Shown: positions 1 through 8,985, numbered from the stretch's first letter. The stretch is DNA of 22,551 nucleotides from Alphaproteobacteria bacterium (GCA_900772625.1 CAAHEQ010000014.1:1-22551), one strand, 5' to 3'. Notes: generated from the sequence alone by a model not told the origin. Program-made: numbers and translations.

Positions 1-870
1 AGATTTATGCAGCCACCCCACATTTCCCGCTTTATCGAAATGCACAGAAAACGACATTTGATTAAAAATGTTTGTCCAACCTGCAGAAAGCCTGTTTAAA
101 TCCAGCTGACCATCCAGCATAACTTTGCCGTTCATATTGCTCTTTGCAAGCGGTGTCCACAGACAGCTCATCTTTGATACATCGAGGTTGTCCGCCATAA
201 AGTCGAACTTCAAAACTTGCCCTTCTGGCTCATAGTTCGCATTTAAATCAAGCGACATAAACGTATCTTGAAAATACATATCACCCGACAGCTTTAAATC
301 GTAATCATCCAGAAAGTTTTTATTCACAGTGATATCGATTTGTGGAAAAACAACTTGCTTACCCTCACCCAAAACAAGCGTCACTTCTCCGTTGTCAACT
401 TGCAATGCGGATAAGTTTTCAAAATAATCACGCGCTTTAGCTATTTTTTGCTCAACTGTACGCGTGGCTTGTTCGGGGATTGTTTCTTCTTTTGGCTCAA
501 GATTAAGCTGCACAAAGGGCTTGTTCAAATACACGTCCCGCACAACAAAGCGCCCCATTAATAGTGCCACAGGATTGACTGTAATGTTTGCTTGCTCAAC
601 ACTCAACACAAACTGATCATCCATCGCCGACAGTTCGGTTAAGCGAATATCGCACAAACGACCGCGCGCAAAGGCAAGCTCTAAATATGCATCCTTCAAA
701 TTGACTTGCAATCCTGATGGCTTTAAATAACCGATAATCATCTGTGTCAAGTTATCGATTCGAATAGGCCCTTGCGACAATCGCACTGTCAGCAAAAGAA
801 CAAGCACGATGATAAAAGCTAATATAAATTCGACCAACTTATAAAAGAACTTAAACACAGCCTTAGCCAT
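1..870 (-). CDS. AsmA-like / DUF3971-type envelope protein, N-terminal part (cut by window edge)
   Basis: An open frame of 290 codons starts with ATG at 870 and has no stop before the window edge, so the 3' part of the gene is missing. It begins MAKAVFKFFYKL, followed by one hydrophobic segment (about residues 8-28, rich in I, V and L), then a soluble region with alternating hydrophobic beta-type patterns. An N-terminal anchor followed by a large beta-rich periplasmic region is typical of AsmA/YhdP/TamB-like proteins, which span the periplasm and take part in phospholipid transport to the outer membrane. The start lies directly after the Pit stop codon with no gap, and an AGAGGTG Shine-Dalgarno sits inside the end of pit, so translation is probably coupled. 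The family call rests on overall pattern rather than a catalytic motif. The exact subfamily is uncertain. Confidence 0.6.
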   Translation of the reverse strand, partial: MAKAVFKFFYKLVEFILAFIIVLVLLLTVRLSQGPIRIDNLTQMIIGYLKPSGLQVNLKDAYLELAFARGRLCDIRLTELSAMDDQFVLSVEQANITVNPVALLMGRFVVRDVYLNKPFVQLNLEPKEETIPEQATRTVEQKIAKARDYFENLSALQVDNGEVTLVLGEGKQVVFPQIDITVNKNFLDDYDLKLSGDMYFQDTFMSLDLNANYEPEGQVLKFDFMADNLDVSKMSCLWTPLAKSNMNGKVMLDGQLDLNRLSAGWTNIFNQMSFSVHFDKAGNVGWLHKS

Positions 871-1917
871 TTAAAACACCTCTTGCCCAAACACGTTTTG
901 CATAAAGAACAGCGCCAAAAAACAAATCATCGCCGAAATAATCGGCGTAATAATCCACGCCCGCATCACGCGCATCAAGGCTTTGATTTGCAGACCTTGC
1001 CCATTTTTTGTAATCGATACGCCGATCAGCGCACCAATCACCGCACCTATGCTGGATATAGGTACAAGCGGAAATGCTGGCAAGCCATGACGTAAAAGAA
1101 ATTCACGCAATTCTACGGAGGAAAACAACAGCATCACAATGCCTTGCGTAATCACCACAATAAACGCTTCGATCGGCGACATTTGCAAAATATCCTTGCC
1201 GACTGTTGTGTTGACTTTTTGCGAATACGTATAAATGCCCACCACAATGGCAAGCCCGCCAATAAAGAACAACTGTTGCGCTACCGATACTTCAAAGCCA
1301 AACAAAAGAAGTGGTTTAAGGGGTACAACAGGTACAAACGGCGCCATCACATTGGCGATATTATTTGCGCCCAGCGTATACGCACAAAATGCTCCGCCCA
1401 CAATCAAACCCAAACGCGTATAGGCGTCACGATAAAGCATCGGCACAGGGTGAACTTTTAAATAAGTTTTTAACAAGAGCGTTAGGAAAAATGCCACAAA
1501 AATAGCCAAAACAGGGCTAAAAAACCACGAAGCTACAATATCGGCCAAAATGTCCCATTCAATAATGACGTGCGCATATAAGCTCCAGCCCACCAGCGCG
1601 CCCACTATCGCTTGTGTCGAGGAAACAGGGATGCCTAGCTTTGTCATCAAGAGCATTGCAACCCCAGCCGACAGCGCCGTCATAAATGCACCAGGCAACG
1701 TGTTGATTTTTCCTAAGTCTTGCAAGGTATCAGATACGCCTGCACCGCTGAAAACCGCGCCCATCACAATCAAAAAGCTTGCAATCAGAGCCGCCGTTTT
1801 AAACGACAACATACGCGTACCAATGGCCGTGCCAAAGACCGTGCTCATATTATTCGCTCCGAAAGTCCAACCCAAGAACAAACCACTGCTTAAGAAAAAG
1901 AGCGTTGAAATATCCAT
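871..1917 (-). CDS. pit: PiT-family inorganic phosphate transporter
   Basis: This is a 348-aa polytopic membrane protein that imports phosphate with a cation. It carries the duplicated PiT signature: GANNMSTVFGTAIGTR near the N terminus and GANNIANVMAPFV in the second half, each followed by hydrophobic helices. About ten membrane segments can be counted. It is shorter than E. coli PitA (about 500 aa) and lacks the long central cytoplasmic loop, like the compact Pit proteins that pair with DUF47 genes. I chose the ATG at 1917, three bases inside a TTG, because GAGG lies five bases upstream. It follows the DUF47 gene by ten bases and abuts the AsmA-like gene. Phosphate is the usual substrate, but some PiT members move sulfate, which sequence alone cannot exclude. 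Confidence 0.9.
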   Translation of the reverse strand: MDISTLFFLSSGLFLGWTFGANNMSTVFGTAIGTRMLSFKTAALIASFLIVMGAVFSGAGVSDTLQDLGKINTLPGAFMTALSAGVAMLLMTKLGIPVSSTQAIVGALVGWSLYAHVIIEWDILADIVASWFFSPVLAIFVAFFLTLLLKTYLKVHPVPMLYRDAYTRLGLIVGGAFCAYTLGANNIANVMAPFVPVVPLKPLLLFGFEVSVAQQLFFIGGLAIVVGIYTYSQKVNTTVGKDILQMSPIEAFIVVITQGIVMLLFSSVELREFLLRHGLPAFPLVPISSIGAVIGALIGVSITKNGQGLQIKALMRVMRAWIITPIISAMICFLALFFMQNVFGQEVF

Positions 1918-1927
1918 CAAAGCCTCA

Positions 1928-2581
1928 TCAGAATGATCGTTTAACAGCCAAAACAGTCAGATTATCAGCCACGTCTTCAGCTAAATCCGAAATTACCTCT
2001 GTTGCCATTTCAAAATCTTGCAATTGACGCTGATGCGCTAAATCCAAAGTTTTGTCGTCAAAAAAAGAACTTTTTAAAGCCGTGCCTTGCTGATCGGCTT
2101 GCTTTTCGAAAAACATTACTTTGTGCAACGAGTTTGCAATTTCGCCATTCATTGCAAAAAAACTGCGCGCCGAAACAACTAAAGCTTCGACACAATCCAC
2201 TACCGTTTGTACAAGCTCGCGAAATGCTGTGTGGAAGGATTCGGGAATAGCGGGTCTTTCAATCACATACATGTAAAGATTGCTTTCATATTTGTTAATC
2301 AGACGATCAACTTCCTCCAACAGCTCCAGTACGTCCGCACGCGAGTCGGGCAAGAGCGTGTGCTCGTAAAGCTGAGCCTCTACATCACGTCTGAGCTGGT
2401 CATTGCGCGCCTCAAAGCCGCTGACTTCCTGACGCTTTTTGACAAACTCTGCTGTCGCGCCTTGCTCCAAATAAAGATAAATCGCGCGTTGATATAACAT
2501 TCCCGCCTCCGAGATGTTATTCAAAAACTCGGTGATTTTATTGTCCAGCTCGCGCGTTTTTTTAAAAAAGCCAACTTCCAT
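1928..2581 (-). CDS. DUF47 (PhoU-like) accessory protein of the Pit transporter
   Basis: This is a 217-aa, almost entirely helical protein starting MEVGFFKKTRELD. It has the heptad-like helices and charged clusters of the DUF47 family, which is structurally related to PhoU. Members are commonly encoded beside Pit-type transporters and are thought to regulate them or bind metal and phosphate at the membrane. The start is the ATG at 2581, preceded by AAGGAGG with a five-base spacer. A TTG 15 bases further upstream would put that Shine-Dalgarno inside the gene and is rejected. It lies 18 bases after prfB and 10 bases before pit. No signal peptide or membrane segment is visible, so it is probably cytoplasmic. 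Its effect on Pit is inferred from context. Confidence 0.85.
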   Translation of the reverse strand: MEVGFFKKTRELDNKITEFLNNISEAGMLYQRAIYLYLEQGATAEFVKKRQEVSGFEARNDQLRRDVEAQLYEHTLLPDSRADVLELLEEVDRLINKYESNLYMYVIERPAIPESFHTAFRELVQTVVDCVEALVVSARSFFAMNGEIANSLHKVMFFEKQADQQGTALKSSFFDDKTLDLAHQRQLQDFEMATEVISDLAEDVADNLTVLAVKRSF

Positions 2582-2599
2582 ATAACCCTCCTTCAAGTC

Positions 2600-3713
2600 C
2601 TACTTTTGCGACTCGGCGTTAATGCCCGCCGCCAAAGATGCATTTAAAAACAAATCAATATCGCCGTCCAAAACGCCCGATGTGTCAGACGTTTCCACCT
2701 CGGTACGCAAGTCCTTCACAAGTTGATACGGTTGCAACACGTACGAGCGGATTTGATAACCCCAACCAATTTCAGATTTACTGCTTTCAATGGCATTGCT
2801 AACCGCCTGACGTTTCTTCAGCTCCAACTCATACAATCTTGCGCGCAACATCGCCCACGCTTGATCGCGGTTGGCAAATTGGCTGCGCTGTGTTTGGCAA
2901 GCAACGACTATGCCCGTTGGTTGGTGCGTAATTCGAATTGCACTTTCCGTTTTGTTGACGTGCTGACCGCCCGCGCCCGAGGAACGATAGGTATCAATTC
3001 GGCAATCGGCTGGATTGATATCAATGTGAATGCTGTCATCAATAACGGGATAAACCCACACCGAGGCAAAGCTCGTATGGCGTCTGGCATTCGCGTCAAA
3101 CGGCGATATGCGCACCAAGCGATGCACACCGCTTTCGGTTTTCAGCCAACCATACGCATTAGGCCCGCTGATTTTCAAAATAGCCGATTTGATGCCCGCT
3201 TCTTCACCTGCCGTTTGCTCCATTTCTTCCACTTTATAGCCGTGCTTATTCGCCCAGAAAGTATACATACGCTCTAACATAGATGACCAATCTTGCGCCT
3301 CTGTTCCGCCTGCGCCCGCGTGGATTTCAAGGAAAGTGTCATTGCTGTCCGCCTCGCCAGAAAGCAAGCTTTCCAGCTCTTTTTGCGCAACTTGTTTTTG
3401 CAAATCCGCAAGCGATTTTTCGCCATCAGCCAAAACATCTTTATCATCTTCGGCTTCGGCAAGTTCGATTAAATCAACCGTATCTTTTAGCGATTGCTCA
3501 AATTGGCGCACACTTGCAATAGCCGAGTCGAGCTTGTTTTTCTCGCTCATCAGCTTTTGCGCTTTCGAGGCGTCGTCCCAAAGATTGGGATCGGAAGTCA
3601 GCGACTCCAGCTCGCTTTGACGGTACAGGGCATTGTCCCAGTCAAAGACGCCTCCTGAGCAATGCCAACGATTGCTCGATTGAAGTTTTGATGTTTTCTT
3701 GTTCTGCTTGCAT
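2600..3713 (-). CDS. prfB: Peptide chain release factor 2, with programmed +1 frameshift
   Basis: RF2 recognises UGA and UAA stop codons and triggers peptide release. The gene is read in two pieces. An ATG at 3713 opens a 23-codon frame that ends at an in-frame TGA (3644-3642). A +1 shift at the CTT codon before it joins the frame running from 3643 to 2600, giving about 370 aa, close to E. coli RF2 (365 aa). The long frame shows the SPF anticodon-recognition tripeptide (VRISPFDANARRHTS) and the catalytic GGQ loop (SSGAGGQHVNKTES). Starting at the first ATG of the long frame (3550) would lose the N-terminal domain and is wrong. The start codon overlaps the mrcA stop as TGATG, and GGGAGGA lies upstream, so the two genes are translationally coupled. 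Level is probably set mainly by the frameshift feedback. Confidence 0.96.
3642..3656 (-). promoter_or_regulatory. RF2 programmed +1 frameshift site
   Basis: Read on the minus strand the site is AGGAGG CGT CTT TGA C. The internal Shine-Dalgarno (3656-3651), a three-base spacer, the slippery CTT and the poorly terminating TGA-C match the known prfB layout, in which E. coli has AGGGGG TAT CTT TGA C. Low RF2 leaves the ribosome paused at UGA so that it slips +1 and makes more RF2. The site is at codon 23-24, close to the position in other bacteria. Confidence 0.96.
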
Positions 3714-6136
3714 CAGTATAGTCCTCCCATATCAGGTTCTTCTTCTGGTTTCATCACGACATCTTGGCCCAACACTGGCGTTTGAGCATTTACATCAGTT
3801 TCTTTGCGGAATGCTTCCCATATCACGTTTTTGTCGCCGACTTTGGCGGGTTTGCCTGTCTTTGCATCAACACGCACCATACGCACGCCTTCTGGCACAC
3901 GGAACGGAATATCAGGTTTGTCCTTGAGTGCCGCCGTCATAAAGTCGCGGAAAATAGGCGCTGCCACAGCTGAACCCGTATCCCGCGGGCCCAGCGTTTG
4001 CGGAGTATCAAAGCCCACAAACACACCTACAACAAGGTCAGGTGAAAAGCCGATAAACCACGTATCAAAGTTATCATTACTTGTTCCGCTCTTGCCCGCC
4101 AACGTCCGTTTGACTGATTGCGCTATACGCCCCGTACCACGCTCCACCACGCCCGTCATAATGTTGACCATTTGATAGGCGGAAACTGGATCTTGGATTT
4201 GCTCTCTTGTATCTTCAATTTCGGGGACATAAGCGCTGGTCGCATTGACGCCTTGGCAATCTGGGCACGGGCGCTTGTCGTGCTTATAAATAGTTTTGCC
4301 ATTGCGGTCTTGAATGCGATCAATCAAGTTCGGCGTGATTTTTTTGCCGCCGTTGACCAGCATCGCATATGCCGATGTTAAACGCAACAAAGTCGTTTCT
4401 CCCGAGCCTAAAGACATTGAAAGCACGGGTGGCAAATTGTCCGCAATACCAAACTTTCTTGCATACTCGACCGTTTTTTCAATACCGACCGCCTGAGCTA
4501 ATCTGACTGTCATTAAGTTGCGGGATTTTTCAATCCCCGTGCGCAAAGTCGATGGACCATAGAAAATATTAGTATAGTTCTTTGGCTTCCATTTTTCCTT
4601 GCCAGGGCCTTGGTCGACCACCATAGGTGCGTCCAAAATCAAGCTGGACGGCGTAAAGCCGCTGTCAAGTGCCGTCAAATAAACAAATGGTTTGAATGAC
4701 GAACCTGGCTGCCGATAAGCTTGCACTGCGCGGTTAAACTGCGATTTTTCAAACGAGATTCCGCCTACCATAGCCAATACCCGCCCCGTGTGCGGATCAA
4801 GTGCGACAATTGCGCCTTCGACTTGCGGATATTGCTGCAACAAATAAAGCGGTGCATTTTCTTTGTTCTTGCGCGCGGATACGTAAATCACATCACCGAC
4901 AGCCAACACATCGGCGGGGTATTCAACCGCTTTGTCCGATACGCGCTGTTCAGGCTCCCACGCACGTGCCCAACGCATAGAGCTGACGGTAATTTCACCC
5001 TCAGAACCATCAGACAATCCGATACGCGCTTTATCATCGTCCAAAGCCAGCACTATCGCTTTTTGCCATAACGCGGGGAAATAAGCAGGCACCGCAATTT
5101 TCTTCAGCGCTTCTTGCCAATTATCCAACGAGTCCAAATGCGCCACCGCACCACGATAACCGTGGCGTTTATCATATTCCAACAAACCTTTTTCAAGCAC
5201 ACGCACCGCGATGTTTTGGAGCTCTGGATCAAGAGAAGTTCTAACCGACAGTCCACCTTGATACAAAATGTTTTCACCATAGCGTTGCTCAATCAAACGG
5301 CGCGTTTCCTCATTATAGAAATCGGCATTCATCACCGTTTCGTTCAAGTCTCTGTTTTGCGTGACGAGCGGTTCTTTTTTGGCATCTTCAGCTTCGGCTT
5401 GCGTAATATAGCCATTTTCATACATACGATCCAGCACATAGTTGCGTCTGGCCACTGCGCCTTTATAATTTTTATCTGGATTATAGTTATTTGGCCCTTT
5501 CGGCAGCCCTGCCAAAAACGCCATTTCCGAAAGCGTCAGCTCGTCAAGTGATTTATTAAAATACATCAAACCTGCCGAGGCCACACCATACGAACGGCGT
5601 CCCAAATAGATTTGGTTCATATAAAGTTCCAAGATGTGGTCTTTATCAAAAGTTTGCTCGATACGGCGCGCAAGCAATGCTTCTTTAATCTTGCGTGAAA
5701 ACGACATTTCAGAGGACAGGAAAAAGTTCTTTGCCACTTGCTGCGTAATGGTTGAAGCGCCCACTAAGCGCTTACCCGAGCCATAGTTTTTGACATTTTG
5801 CACAACAGCACGCACAAGCCCCATATAATCAATGCCGTTATGCGAATAAAAGTTCTTATCTTCAGCCGACAAAAAAGCGTTAATGACTTGTTTGGGAATG
5901 GCGGCGACAGGCACAAAAATACGCTTTTCAGATGCATATTCGGCCAAAAGCTGGCCATCGTTTGCATAAAAGCGCGTTGTAATCATCGGCTCGTACACCG
6001 CCAGTTGCCTGTAATCAGGCAGCTGTTTTGTATAATACATAATGACAAAAAAGACCGCTCCGAGCGCCAAAAAAGCGCCCAGAAAAGCTAAACTGGCGCA
6101 AGACGCCAAAAAAGACCAAAACCAATGTTTTTTCAT
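3713..6136 (-). CDS. mrcA: Penicillin-binding protein 1A, bifunctional transglycosylase/transpeptidase
   Basis: This 807-aa class A PBP polymerises lipid II into glycan strands and cross-links them in the periplasm. It has a single N-terminal membrane anchor (about residues 5-35). A GT51 domain follows with the catalytic Glu in AEDKNFYSHNGID (about residue 92), GASTITQQVAKNFF, and LYMNQIYLGRRSYG. The transpeptidase domain has the SxxK nucleophile in RQPGSSFKPF (S479/K482), SRN at about 538, and KSGTSND at about 682. Serine replaces the usual threonine in the KTG box, which is tolerated in the family. It is 41 bases after the HAD gene and its TGA overlaps the prfB ATG by one base. There is no clear Shine-Dalgarno before its ATG, and a promoter-like pair lies just upstream, so initiation may be leaderless or weak. 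The symbol ponA is also used. Confidence 0.95.
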   Translation of the reverse strand: MKKHWFWSFLASCASLAFLGAFLALGAVFFVIMYYTKQLPDYRQLAVYEPMITTRFYANDGQLLAEYASEKRIFVPVAAIPKQVINAFLSAEDKNFYSHNGIDYMGLVRAVVQNVKNYGSGKRLVGASTITQQVAKNFFLSSEMSFSRKIKEALLARRIEQTFDKDHILELYMNQIYLGRRSYGVASAGLMYFNKSLDELTLSEMAFLAGLPKGPNNYNPDKNYKGAVARRNYVLDRMYENGYITQAEAEDAKKEPLVTQNRDLNETVMNADFYNEETRRLIEQRYGENILYQGGLSVRTSLDPELQNIAVRVLEKGLLEYDKRHGYRGAVAHLDSLDNWQEALKKIAVPAYFPALWQKAIVLALDDDKARIGLSDGSEGEITVSSMRWARAWEPEQRVSDKAVEYPADVLAVGDVIYVSARKNKENAPLYLLQQYPQVEGAIVALDPHTGRVLAMVGGISFEKSQFNRAVQAYRQPGSSFKPFVYLTALDSGFTPSSLILDAPMVVDQGPGKEKWKPKNYTNIFYGPSTLRTGIEKSRNLMTVRLAQAVGIEKTVEYARKFGIADNLPPVLSMSLGSGETTLLRLTSAYAMLVNGGKKITPNLIDRIQDRNGKTIYKHDKRPCPDCQGVNATSAYVPEIEDTREQIQDPVSAYQMVNIMTGVVERGTGRIAQSVKRTLAGKSGTSNDNFDTWFIGFSPDLVVGVFVGFDTPQTLGPRDTGSAVAAPIFRDFMTAALKDKPDIPFRVPEGVRMVRVDAKTGKPAKVGDKNVIWEAFRKETDVNAQTPVLGQDVVMKPEEEPDMGGLY

Positions 6137-6145
6137 GATGTTTTC

Positions 6146-6174
6146 AAAATAACAGTATTTTATTTGTTTTGCAA
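6146..6174 (-). promoter_or_regulatory. Candidate sigma70-type promoter for mrcA
   Basis: On the minus strand TTGCAA (6174-6169) and TATTTT (6151-6146) are separated by 17 bases. The predicted start would fall only a few bases before the mrcA ATG at 6136, which has no Shine-Dalgarno. The -10 matches the consensus at four of six positions, so this is tentative. mrcA may instead be read from the HAD promoter. Confidence 0.4.
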
Positions 6175-6177
6175 GTA

Positions 6178-6858
6178 TTATTTATGTACCGCAACGCGAT
6201 AAGCCTTAATGCCCAAACGCTGTGCGCCTGCGACATCTTTGATGGGCTCGTCCCCCACCATAATCACGTCTTTTGCGCTCAGCCCAAGCTTGGATAGCGC
6301 GCGCAAAAACATCTCGGGATGAGGCTTGTCTGCACCGACTTCGTCATTGCTGACGATAAAGCTGATAAGCTTTTCCATTTTGAGCTTTTTAAGTTTTTTA
6401 ATTTGGATTTCTTCGAACAAGTCGGTCACAAGGCACACAGGGATTTTCTTTTTCTTGCATTGGCGCAAAAAGTCTTTAGCCTCTTTGTTTGGACGAATCG
6501 AGGAAAACACCGTATCAAAATACAAGTGATACGCTTTGTCCGCCACTAAAAAAGGATAAGCAATGCCCCACTTTTCCGCCATTGCTTGAAAGATAATTAA
6601 CCTGTTGTGCGGCAGTGGCATTGCACCAAGACGGTCGAATCCCGCTTGCCACACGGCTTTATATGCTTTTTCAAAATCGTCTTTTGAGACACTGACAAAT
6701 TGATTAAAGTACGTACACACTTTTTCCATCGCTGATTGGTGCGCGGGAAAGAAGTGATACAGCGTGTTGTCTAGGTCAATCAGCACGCCTTTGACATTTT
6801 CCAAGTCTATGTTTGGAAACGAAATTCCGACCGAATATGATAAAATATCATTTTTCAT
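6178..6858 (-). CDS. HAD-superfamily hydrolase (pyrimidine 5'-nucleotidase-like, subfamily IA)
   Basis: This is a 226-aa soluble phosphatase of the haloacid dehalogenase superfamily. All four HAD motifs are visible: GVLIDLDNTLYHF with the nucleophile Asp28 and acid/base Asp30; VCLVTDLFEE with Thr145; Lys178 in GADKPHPEMF; and VMVGDEP-type IMVGDEPIKDVAGA with Asp203 and Asp208. The helical insertion after motif I fits a C1 cap. The LDNTLY form is common in nucleotidase-like members, but HAD substrates cannot be read from sequence, so the substrate is unknown. The ATG at 6858 follows AAGGA by about ten bases. A strong promoter lies upstream, and mrcA follows by 41 bases, so it may head the whole minus-strand cluster. 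Confidence 0.88.
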   Translation of the reverse strand: MKNDILSYSVGISFPNIDLENVKGVLIDLDNTLYHFFPAHQSAMEKVCTYFNQFVSVSKDDFEKAYKAVWQAGFDRLGAMPLPHNRLIIFQAMAEKWGIAYPFLVADKAYHLYFDTVFSSIRPNKEAKDFLRQCKKKKIPVCLVTDLFEEIQIKKLKKLKMEKLISFIVSNDEVGADKPHPEMFLRALSKLGLSAKDVIMVGDEPIKDVAGAQRLGIKAYRVAVHK

Positions 6859-6871
6859 TTGAAAAAAATCC

Positions 6872-6901
6872 TTGTTTTGGTTAAACTGTTTGCATTATAA
6901 A
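6872..6901 (+). promoter_or_regulatory. Candidate promoter for pepA-dtd-murA
   Basis: Plus strand: TTGTTT (6872-6877), 18-base spacer, TATAAA (6896-6901). It uses the same A/T core as the opposing promoter's -10, so the two polymerases would compete for overlapping DNA. The leader to pepA would be about 27 bases and includes the Shine-Dalgarno GAGAGGA. Confidence 0.5.
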
Positions 6902-6922
6902 GGAAGATATATTTTTTGACAA
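6894..6922 (-). promoter_or_regulatory. Strong sigma70-type promoter for the HAD/mrcA/prfB cluster
   Basis: Minus strand: TTGTCA (6922-6917), 17-base spacer, and a perfect TATAAT (6899-6894). Predicted transcription starts about 30 bases before the HAD ATG. It overlaps the divergent pepA promoter. Confidence 0.75.
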
Positions 6923-6934
6923 GAGAGGATATTT

Positions 6935-8392
6935 ATGAAAATCACATTTGAAGAAAGACCCGAAACGATTACATATCCTGTAATCGTTCCTGTATTTGAA
7001 AGCGATGATTTAGCAAATGACTTTAAAGCGGGCGCAGACGCGATTAAGGCCGCCAACTTTACGGGCAAATCAGGCCAACGCATTAACTTTATCAAAAAAG
7101 GCTTTTTGATGTATTTAGTGGGTTGTGGCAAACGCCCTGAACAAAATGCCGATTCGGCCATTCGCGATATTGGCGGCAACTTGGCTCGCTTTATTAAGTC
7201 GCTCGATGTGGCTCAAGTAGCGGTATGCCCTTGGGATTTAAACAAATGTTCGGTCAGCAAAGCCTCTGCCTGCGCGTGGCTAGCCTTTGGATTGGGGCTT
7301 GGCGCATACTCTTTTGACGTTTATAAAACGGACAAAGGCGAATCTAAAGACCAAGAAGTCATCGTCTTTTCTGATGACGAGGCTAAAGACGAGACTGCGT
7401 TCGAGCCTTTGTTTGCCATGATGGACGGCATTTATCAAGCGCGTGATTTGATTTCAGAGCCTGCAAATATGATGTCGCCTGCCGACTTTGTGAACGCGGT
7501 CAAGGAAATGAAGCTCAAAGGCGTCAACGTCAAAGTATTGGATAAAAAGCAAATGCAAAAGCTTGATATGAACTTGCTTTTAAACGTTGCGGCAGGAGCG
7601 GCTAAAGAGCCGTATTTGTTGGTGCTTGAATATATGCACGGCAAGAAAAATGAAAAACCTAGCGTGTTGGTAGGCAAAGGCGTGTGCTATGACAGCGGCG
7701 GGATGAACTTGAAGTCCGCAGCAGGCTTAACGCATATGAAATACGATATGTCTGGTGGCGCAGCGGTCGTTGGGACTGTGTATGCTTTGTCGAAACTGGC
7801 GGTCAAGCAAAATGTTGTTGCTATCGTACCATTGGTTGAAAATATGCTCTCCAGCACTGCACAACACGTAGACGACATTTGGACATCTATGTCGGGTAAA
7901 ACGGTTGAGATAGGCAACACAGACGCAGAAGGTCGTTTGATTTTGGCGGACGCTCTGTGGTATGGACAAAGCGAATATGACGCAGGCGAAGTCATTGATA
8001 TTGCGACTTTAACGGGCGTGATGAGTTATATTTTTGCCGACCAATATGCGGGCATTTTCTCAAACGATGACGATATGGCGCAAAAGCTTTTATCCGCCGC
8101 CGACAAAGTTCCCGACAAAGTATGGCGCTTGCCACTGAACGAGGCATACGGCAAAATGATGAAGTCAAACATTGCGGATTTATGCAACATCGGCGGTAAC
8201 GGTGCTGCTGGCTCAGCAACGGCTGCGATGTTTATCAAAGAGTTTGTCAAGCCCAACACACCGTGGACACACATTGATATGGCCTCGGTTTGCTGGAGCG
8301 ATGCAGACAAACCGTGCATTCCAAAAGGTGCTACGGGATTTGGGGTTGCTTTACTTACTCAATATATACTGGATAAAAAATGCGCGCAGTAG
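6935..8392 (+). CDS. pepA: Leucyl aminopeptidase, M17 family
   Basis: This 485-aa cytoplasmic metallopeptidase removes N-terminal residues from peptides. The M17 catalytic domain is clear. The metal and active-site residues appear in order: Lys248 in VGKGVCYDSGG, Asp253, Lys260 in MNLK, Asp271 in KYDMSG, and the family signature NTDAEGRLILADAL (Asp330, Glu332, Arg334). The length fits the family (about 480-500 aa). The start ATG is preceded by GAGAGGA with a five-base gap. It is the first gene of a plus-strand operon and overlaps dtd by 13 bases. Some PepA proteins also bind DNA as XerC/D cofactors or repressors; nothing here shows that role. Confidence 0.95.
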   Translation: MKITFEERPETITYPVIVPVFESDDLANDFKAGADAIKAANFTGKSGQRINFIKKGFLMYLVGCGKRPEQNADSAIRDIGGNLARFIKSLDVAQVAVCPWDLNKCSVSKASACAWLAFGLGLGAYSFDVYKTDKGESKDQEVIVFSDDEAKDETAFEPLFAMMDGIYQARDLISEPANMMSPADFVNAVKEMKLKGVNVKVLDKKQMQKLDMNLLLNVAAGAAKEPYLLVLEYMHGKKNEKPSVLVGKGVCYDSGGMNLKSAAGLTHMKYDMSGGAAVVGTVYALSKLAVKQNVVAIVPLVENMLSSTAQHVDDIWTSMSGKTVEIGNTDAEGRLILADALWYGQSEYDAGEVIDIATLTGVMSYIFADQYAGIFSNDDDMAQKLLSAADKVPDKVWRLPLNEAYGKMMKSNIADLCNIGGNGAAGSATAAMFIKEFVKPNTPWTHIDMASVCWSDADKPCIPKGATGFGVALLTQYILDKKCAQ

Positions 8393-8985
8393 TTCAAAGA
8401 GTTTTAAAATCCTCTGTTTCAGTGGACGGCAAAGTTGTTGGTCAAATTGGAAAAGGCTTTAATATTTTGCTCGGAGTCGGCGAAGGTGACGGCGAAAAGC
8501 AAGTCGAGTGGCTGGCCGAAAAGATTGCGCACTTGCGCATATTCGAAGACGAAAACGGCAAAATGAATCTGGCGCTTAACGATGTTGGAGGGGCGGCTTT
8601 GGTTATTTCACAATTTACGCTTTATGGCGATTGCGAAAAAGGCCGCAGACCTTCCTTTACAAAAGCGGCGCATCCGAAAACAGCAAAGCAACTGTATGAA
8701 GATTTTACAAAGGCCCTTGCCTCTTTTGACATACCCGTTGAAACAGGCATTTTCCAAACGGATATGAAAGTCGAGATTTTGAATGACGGGCCTGTGACGA
8801 TGATTATCGACACGCCCAACGCAATTGTAGCTAAGACGATCGAGCGGCCTGAGCCTGCAAGCCATCTGGGCCTGACGGACAAAGAGCAAACGCGTTTTGA
8901 CAAAGAAGCGCAAATGGTGCGCCGTAATTTAGCGCTGCGCAAAGCGCAACAAAGCAAGTCTGAACAAGGAAACAAAAATGGATAA
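8380..8985 (+). CDS. dtd: D-aminoacyl-tRNA deacylase with C-terminal extension
   Basis: The enzyme hydrolyses D-aminoacyl-tRNAs (and glycine mischarged on tRNA-Ala), keeping D-amino acids out of proteins. The first 146 residues are a standard Dtd: MRAVVQRV at the start, SQFTLYGD (77-84), the GRRPSF segment, and the NDGPVT form of the cross-subunit NxPxT motif (135-140). Typical Dtd is about 145-150 aa. Here another 55 charged residues follow, rich in K, R, E and Q, probably helical or disordered, of unknown role. The gene starts inside the end of pepA (13-base overlap) and its last 8 bases overlap murA, so all three are probably translationally coupled. Confidence 0.94.
   Translation: MRAVVQRVLKSSVSVDGKVVGQIGKGFNILLGVGEGDGEKQVEWLAEKIAHLRIFEDENGKMNLALNDVGGAALVISQFTLYGDCEKGRRPSFTKAAHPKTAKQLYEDFTKALASFDIPVETGIFQTDMKVEILNDGPVTMIIDTPNAIVAKTIERPEPASHLGLTDKEQTRFDKEAQMVRRNLALRKAQQSKSEQGNKNG

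Noticed and set aside
3642..3644. In-frame TGA near the start of prfB, suggesting a pseudogene or recoded UGA
   Set aside because: The context is the standard RF2 frameshift signal and the downstream frame is complete; UGA ends other genes in the window.
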